The translations under genes and the position numbers were made by a program. The notes under the pieces are model-generated. The model saw nothing but the letters and a program-made list of their open reading frames with translations. It searched no databases and was not told where the DNA came from. This document shows, one piece after another, positions 1 to 64,000 of a stretch of DNA of 64,000 nt. The stretch spans positions 75,634,635-75,698,634 of the forward strand of contig OY726569.1 in assembly GCA_963383645.1 (NCBI GenBank), in the 5' to 3' direction. This DNA is from Muscardinus avellanarius. Its lineage: Eukaryota; Chordata; Mammalia; Rodentia; Gliridae. Each line of letters starts with the position of its first letter. Positions within the stretch are counted from its first letter, which is position 1.

Positions 1-107
1 TCTGTTTCAAAATAAAGAATAAAAAATAGGGCAGGGGGTGTAGCTTGGAGGTCAAATGCCCCTGGGTTCCATCCCCACACCTTCCAAAAAGGAAAAAAGG
101 AAAAAAG
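1..107 (+). mobile_element. B1-ID SINE, cut by window start
   Basis: Right (ID-like) half with ggggtgtagcttggag and a GGAAAA-rich tail; the left half lies before the window. Confidence 0.85.
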
Positions 108-119
108 CATATATGTGAG

Positions 120-2960
120 GAAACTACAAGCTCAGAAGGATTTTATTTCAGAGTTGGGGAATCAGCACCATGAAAATACTACCTCAGAACCAGCTAACAA
201 ATCATAAAAGCCATAAACTGTTTTCAAGTAGCATAAAAAACTTAAGAAGATTTATAATAATTCAGAAATTCTGACCAACCAACAAGTTAAGATTCACATC
301 TGACATCCAAAGATTACCTTTTATACAAAGATGTGAGAAAACATATAATATGGAGAACAGTAAATCATTTGAGACCAGTATGTAACTGTACATCTGTGTG
401 GATACTAGAATTAGCAGATAAGGACAATGAAAATGTTATAACTATGCCTTATTTGTTAAAAACATTAAGTAGAGATATGGAAGATAGAAAAATAAGTCAC
501 AACCCAAACTTATAGATTTGAATACTACAAATAAATTTAGAAAGTACACTAGACAGGATTAATGGTACAATGATATTACACATTGTAGAAGAAAAGATTG
601 GTGAACTTGAAGGCATAGTAATAAAAATTATACAGGATAAAGAATCTTCCCCGCTCCAATCCCCCAGTGAAAAGAGCATAAATATGTAATGGAAATATGT
701 TATGGAGCAACTTCAAGGAGACAAGGAGAAAGAAAACCTTGAAATAATGATGGAAGCTTTCCAAATTTGATGAAAACTATAAATCATATTCAATAATTTC
801 AGTGAAACTGAAGTATCAGAAACATGAAAAAAAATCTTTTTATATGAAGGCATGAAAAGCTTAAATCCGGTGATAAAATACTACAAACTGCAAGGAGAAA
901 GGAAAAAAACATTCTTTTTACAGAGGAAGTGGATGAGAAAGACATCAATTTAATTGTTATGAACAATACAAGTAAGAAGCTAGTGGAACAGTAACTTTAA
1001 AGATTGAAAGGAAAAGAACTGTGAACCTAGAACCTTATACCAGCAACAGTATCTTTTGAAAACCAAGGGAAATTAAATCATTTTTAAACTAGAGGAAATG
1101 GGAAGAATTCTTCACAAGTAGACCCAGATTCAAAAACATATTAAAGGATGACTTTCAGGCAGAAAGAAAATGATATATAGGCCTACCCAAAGGAAGGAAG
1201 ATTACAAGAGATAGTAAGTTACTACATGGGTAAATATGTAGAATTTTTTTTAGGATTAAGTCTTTTTAAGAGACAATTGATGTTTAGATAAAATTTATAA
1301 CAATAGATTATGTGGTTTATAACATGTAAAAGTAATACTCATTACAATAACAGCATAAAGATCAGGAAGATAAAACTAAAGTAAGCCACTGTATATTTCT
1401 TATACAGTATGTGATGTGGTGCCCAGTGATGTAATCTCCCTGTAGGCTTTACTTCCCTTGAGCATCACAAGCTTATACCCACTCAGTTTTCAACAAGTGG
1501 TCTTTAGACGGGGGGACATTTGGGATCCAGAACACAGTGGTGAGGATAGACTTGAACAGTGCTATCAGTTAAAACCTGAGTTGGTTAACATTTATGGAAT
1601 ACTGTACCCATAATTAAAATGTATATTCTCTTAAGTGCTCATGGAACATTACCAAAAGAGACTGTATCCTGAGACATAAGAGCCAGTATATTTTAAAAGT
1701 ACTCAAATCATATATAGTATGTTCTCTACTATGAAATTAAATTATGAATAAATAACAAAAAAGAACCTTGGACAAGCCTTGTATATTTTGAAACTAAATA
1801 ATGTTCCTAAATAAACCGTGGATCAGAGAAGAAATCAAGGGGGAATTTAGAAAGTATTTTGGACTGTGTGAAAATGAAAACAATATATCTGAATTTAGAA
1901 AATGTCACAATACAGTTTGGGAGATTTTATAGTACTAAATACCTAGATTAGAAACGAAAGGTCTCAAATCAACGATTTCACCTTCCACTTGTAGAAAACT
2001 AGATGAGCAAGAGCACATTTGGGCCAAGTAAGGAAAAAATAGTAAGGAATAAGACAGAAATTAGTGAGAAAACAGGAAAAAAAAATACAGAAAATTGAGA
2101 AAGTCAAAAGCTGGTTCTTTAAGATCATCAATAAAATTAGTAAACCTTTTTTTTAGGTTTAGCCAAAAAAGACATAAGTTACCAATATTAGGAATGTGAA
2201 ATACAGTTATAGGTTTTCTTTAGGTATTACAGAATAAGAGAATATTATGAACAGTTATATGTAGATAAAATTAATAATAGAAAAATGTAATGACAAATTT
2301 TTTGAAAGACATAATTTATCAAAATTTCATTCAGAAATAAATAACCTTACCAGTTTACTGTCTATCTTGATAAAAAAAATTGTAGTTAGAAACCTTCCTA
2401 CAAAGAAAATTCCAGACCTAGGTGACATAAAAATAATACCCAAATCAGTGAAGTAGAGAAAAGATTATCTCTTTAGCAAATGGTACTCAAACAATTGGAT
2501 TTTCATATGTAAAAAATACATGAAAATAAAGTACTTTGTATTCTTACCTTGTACCATATTACAAAAATTAACTTGAAATAGATCATAGACCTAAAAGTGA
2601 AACCTAAAACAATAAAAGTTCGACTTTGAACAAAACATAGAATAATATTTTGTAAACTTAGGGGAAATTATTCATTATGTCACCAAAAACAAGGTCAGTG
2701 AAAGTACTAATTGATGAATTGGATTCATCATTGTTAAAATTTTTAAAAAGCCAAAGGAAAACACATGTTCAATGTGTAAGGGAGACAATATGCAGGACAA
2801 GACAAAGAAAAGAGGCCATTGGGTTGGGTAAATCTGCAAGTACACACTTGCCATCTAACATCAAAGGGAAATGTCAACAGTTTATTTGAAAATAATTTTG
2901 AACTTTTAAAGTGTGGTAGAACTATTAAATGAAATAATACAGATAGGTATGTAATTATTT
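120..2960 (+). mobile_element. Old degenerate L1 (L1M/HAL1-like), plus strand
   Basis: Ancient LINE-1 sequence riddled with stops. ORF1-like and inter-ORF text runs from about 120 to 1,740, including the stretch around 1,020-1,170 typical of old L1s. ORF2-like endonuclease to reverse transcriptase linker and RT text follows at about 1,770-2,450, then distal ORF2 to about 2,960. No reading frame survives beyond 70 codons. Family assignment is from recalled consensus only. Confidence 0.7.
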
Positions 2961-3680
2961 TTAAAACTCAGTTGATTATAAATGTGACTTTGGGTTAATA
3001 AAAAATTTTTTATAAAAGCAATTTTTATAAAAGTACATCTTTATCCACTGAGAAATACTTAAATATGTAGAAAATTTTGTAAATAGAAATAGGCAAACCT
3101 ATTTCTGGTTCCACAGAGAGTGAACCATTATTAGTAATACCATTTTTGGGATATCTTTTTAAACCTGTAAGTACATATTTTTAATAACAGAACTTATATC
3201 TCCCTATACACATGGTTATGTTTCCTCCCTTTTAAATATAGCAGCTGTTCTAAGCATATTTCCACGTCAATATTCTTTAAATACATGACTTTTAGCATAT
3301 TTAACATTTTATAGATAAAATATCCCCAAGAAATAATGAGGTAGATTCTTTAGTTTTTGGTGTAGTATGAAAATCACCTTCATTGCTCTTTGTTATATCT
3401 TGGGCATCATATTGTTTCTCTTACAGTGTCAGTTTGCTAAAGTATAGAATTGTCTCAGCAACTTTGATAGAGGCAGATTTGATGGTCTTTGCCCTACCTT
3501 CATTCTCAAGATACATAAGAGCCTGTATTTAAGTAATTCTAGTAAGTGAGTTTTGGATTATTACAGATGACTGAGAGATGGGAAAATGAAACCACTTGGT
3601 TTCAAAAGTCGGTTACATATAACTTTGTCATATAAATTAACAAGTGTTTCAAATTCATTTTTTAGAGATTTTTCTTTGTG

Positions 3681-3891
3681 TGTATGTGTGGTACTGGGGG
3701 TGGAGCCCAGAGGCTTTCTACCTCCGGGCTGTACTCCCAGACCTATTTTATACTTTATTTGGAAACAGGGTCTCACTAAGTTGCCTAGAGTCTCACTCAC
3801 TAAGTAGCTGAGGCTGGCTTCGAACCTGTGTGATCCTCCTGTCTCAGCCTCCCAAGTGCTGGGATTAGAAACATGAGCCACCATGCCTGGC
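3681..3891 (-). mobile_element. B1-ID SINE
   Basis: Full dimer of the intermediate subfamily. Flanks agagatttttctttg and gagatttttccttg are its target-site duplication. Confidence 0.9.
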
Positions 3892-4016
3892 GAGATTTTT
3901 CCTTGTAAGCTTTTTTTTAATGTCTCCTTTATTTTCCATCCAAGTTGGTTAGGTATTTTACAAGAAATTTAACAGAAAAGAAGTCTTTTCTTTTGTTTTC
4001 TCTTCTCTTCTTTTCT

Positions 4017-4096
4017 TTTTTGATGATGCTAAGGTTAAACCCAGGGCCTTGAGCATGCTAGGCAAGCACTCTACTATTGAACGGATGATCCCCTAC
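4017..4096 (-). mobile_element. Solo ID element
   Basis: tRNA-Ala-derived ID body (gcatgctaggcaagcactct) without a B1 half. Confidence 0.75.
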
Positions 4097-4222
4097 CTTA
4101 AATGCTTTAATCTTTTTATGGTGAATGTTATAATTCAAACTCCAAAATCCACTATAGCATGCTTTATTTTATAGAAGAATTTGTATCGTGTTCACATGAA
4201 GCTAGTTTCTTTTTCAGTATGA

Positions 4223-63119
<58,897 letters not shown>

Positions 63120-63305
63120 TGATGTCAGCCTCTTAGCCTGGGGGCGGGCTGGTATGTATGTAGAGAGAGGAATGCATGGTACTAAACGTGGAAATATATA
63201 AGTAGAATATTTTGCTTGACTCTCAATTATACATTAATCCGTATGTTTATATGAGTCATATATGTACATATATATGTATATACACATTTATTTGTTTATT
63301 TATTT

Positions 63306-63507
63306 TGCGGTACTAGGAATTGAACCCAGGGGCATTCTTTCTCCAAGCTACAACCCCAGCCCTATTTTTTATTTTTGAAACAGAATCTCACTAAGTTGCA
63401 GAGGCCCTCACTAAGTACTGAGGCTGGCTGCTAACTTGAGATCCTTCTGTTTCAGCCTCCCAACTTTAGGTAAGGTGACTATCCCCAGTACCCTGGGTAC
63501 CATCCTC

Positions 63508-63535
<28 letters not shown>
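63306..63535 (-). mobile_element. B1-ID SINE, interrupted end, then A-run
   Basis: Minus-strand dimer at 63,306-63,459 that switches after cagcctcc to caactttaggtaag; a plus-strand-like ccccagtacc piece and an A-run follow to 63,535. Confidence 0.7.
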
Positions 63536-63539
<4 letters not shown>

Positions 63540-64000
63540 GGCTAATAACACTTACTATGTTTTATTATTTAATGTCTCCTATTGGACAATGGTTTGGTTT
63601 CTTCAGTATATGTTCTTTCTATATAAATCTTTATTATTGCTTATTTTCTTGGGCTGCAGACTTTAAAAATGAATCACTAGGACAGACAGTACTTTTGAAA
63701 TAAGACTCCTGATACCCAATGCCAACATCTTTGCAGAAAGTTTCCTCACTAGTTGTTTCTCTGAACAATCATGAAAGAATCTGTCATCAGCCTTCCCATC
63801 TTTGAGTGTCACCAGCTTGCCCTCTGCCCTGGCTTGTCTTGGGGGCAGGAGACAGGAACCTTTGCATTCATGGTTTTGATTTTTATTGCTCTAGTACCAG
63901 AGGTAGGAAGTTTTTTTTAATGACTTTCCCCTGTTCTTTCTGGGGTACTATTCAAGTTTCTTGCCTATTTTTCTCTTTGGTTATTTTCTTGTTATTGATT
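63536..64000 (+). other. PCNX1: Intron after w22, to window end
   Basis: Unique sequence; no next PCNX1 exon found. Confidence 0.5.

Noticed and set aside
2677..2889. 70-codon plus-strand ORF
   Set aside because: Lies in decayed L1 ORF2 text with no conserved L1 motif left; not a gene.
3561..3884. 107-codon minus-strand ORF
   Set aside because: Mostly SINE translation (MVAHVSNPSTWEAETGG is the usual B1-like false peptide), which recurs in many frames of the window.

Overview
This is a 64 kb piece of mammalian nuclear DNA, AT-rich and repeat-dense, lying inside one large gene on the + strand. The interspersed repeats point to a squirrel-family rodent (Sciuridae). Dozens of copies belong to a dimeric SINE with a B1/7SL-like left half and an ID/tRNA-Ala-like right half (the B1-ID or MEN type). 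Solo ID elements are also present, along with L1 3' ends that share one 3'UTR. The species cannot be named from the window.

The gene is PCNX1 (pecanex homolog 1), a large multi-pass membrane protein. I could place 22 consecutive coding exons (w1 to w22 here) between 4,351 and 63,096. Each has AG/GT boundaries and compatible codon phase, and none is broken. Together they give 3,305 nt, about 1,100 codons, roughly the middle-to-late half of the protein: the multi-pass membrane core (w1 to w13), the conserved cytosolic pecanex region (w14 to w21), and the start of a Ser/Gly/Pro-rich tail (w22). The 5' exons lie before the window and the last exons after it. I see no minus-strand host gene, functional RNA gene or promoter.

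Layout: 0.1-3.0 kb is an old degenerate L1 on +. 3.7-9.8 kb holds w1, the 33-nt microexon w2, an LTR and SINEs. 9.77-12.0 kb is an HSPA8 (HSC70) processed pseudogene ending 86 bp before w3. 12-20 kb holds w3 to w7, a 64-bp x 6 minisatellite and a MER8-like transposon. 20-31 kb is the largest repeat tangle: Tigger-like elements split by later insertions and a nested L1 mosaic around w8. 31-43 kb holds w9 to w15, including an intron with minor-spliceosome (U12) signals. 43-63 kb holds w16 to w22 among many SINEs, including the young CpG-rich subfamily.

No bacterial-style or otherwise new system is visible. The points most worth a second look are the U12-type intron, the in-frame microexon, the pseudogene abutting an acceptor, the young SINE subfamily, the minisatellite and a perfect 40-bp inverted repeat.
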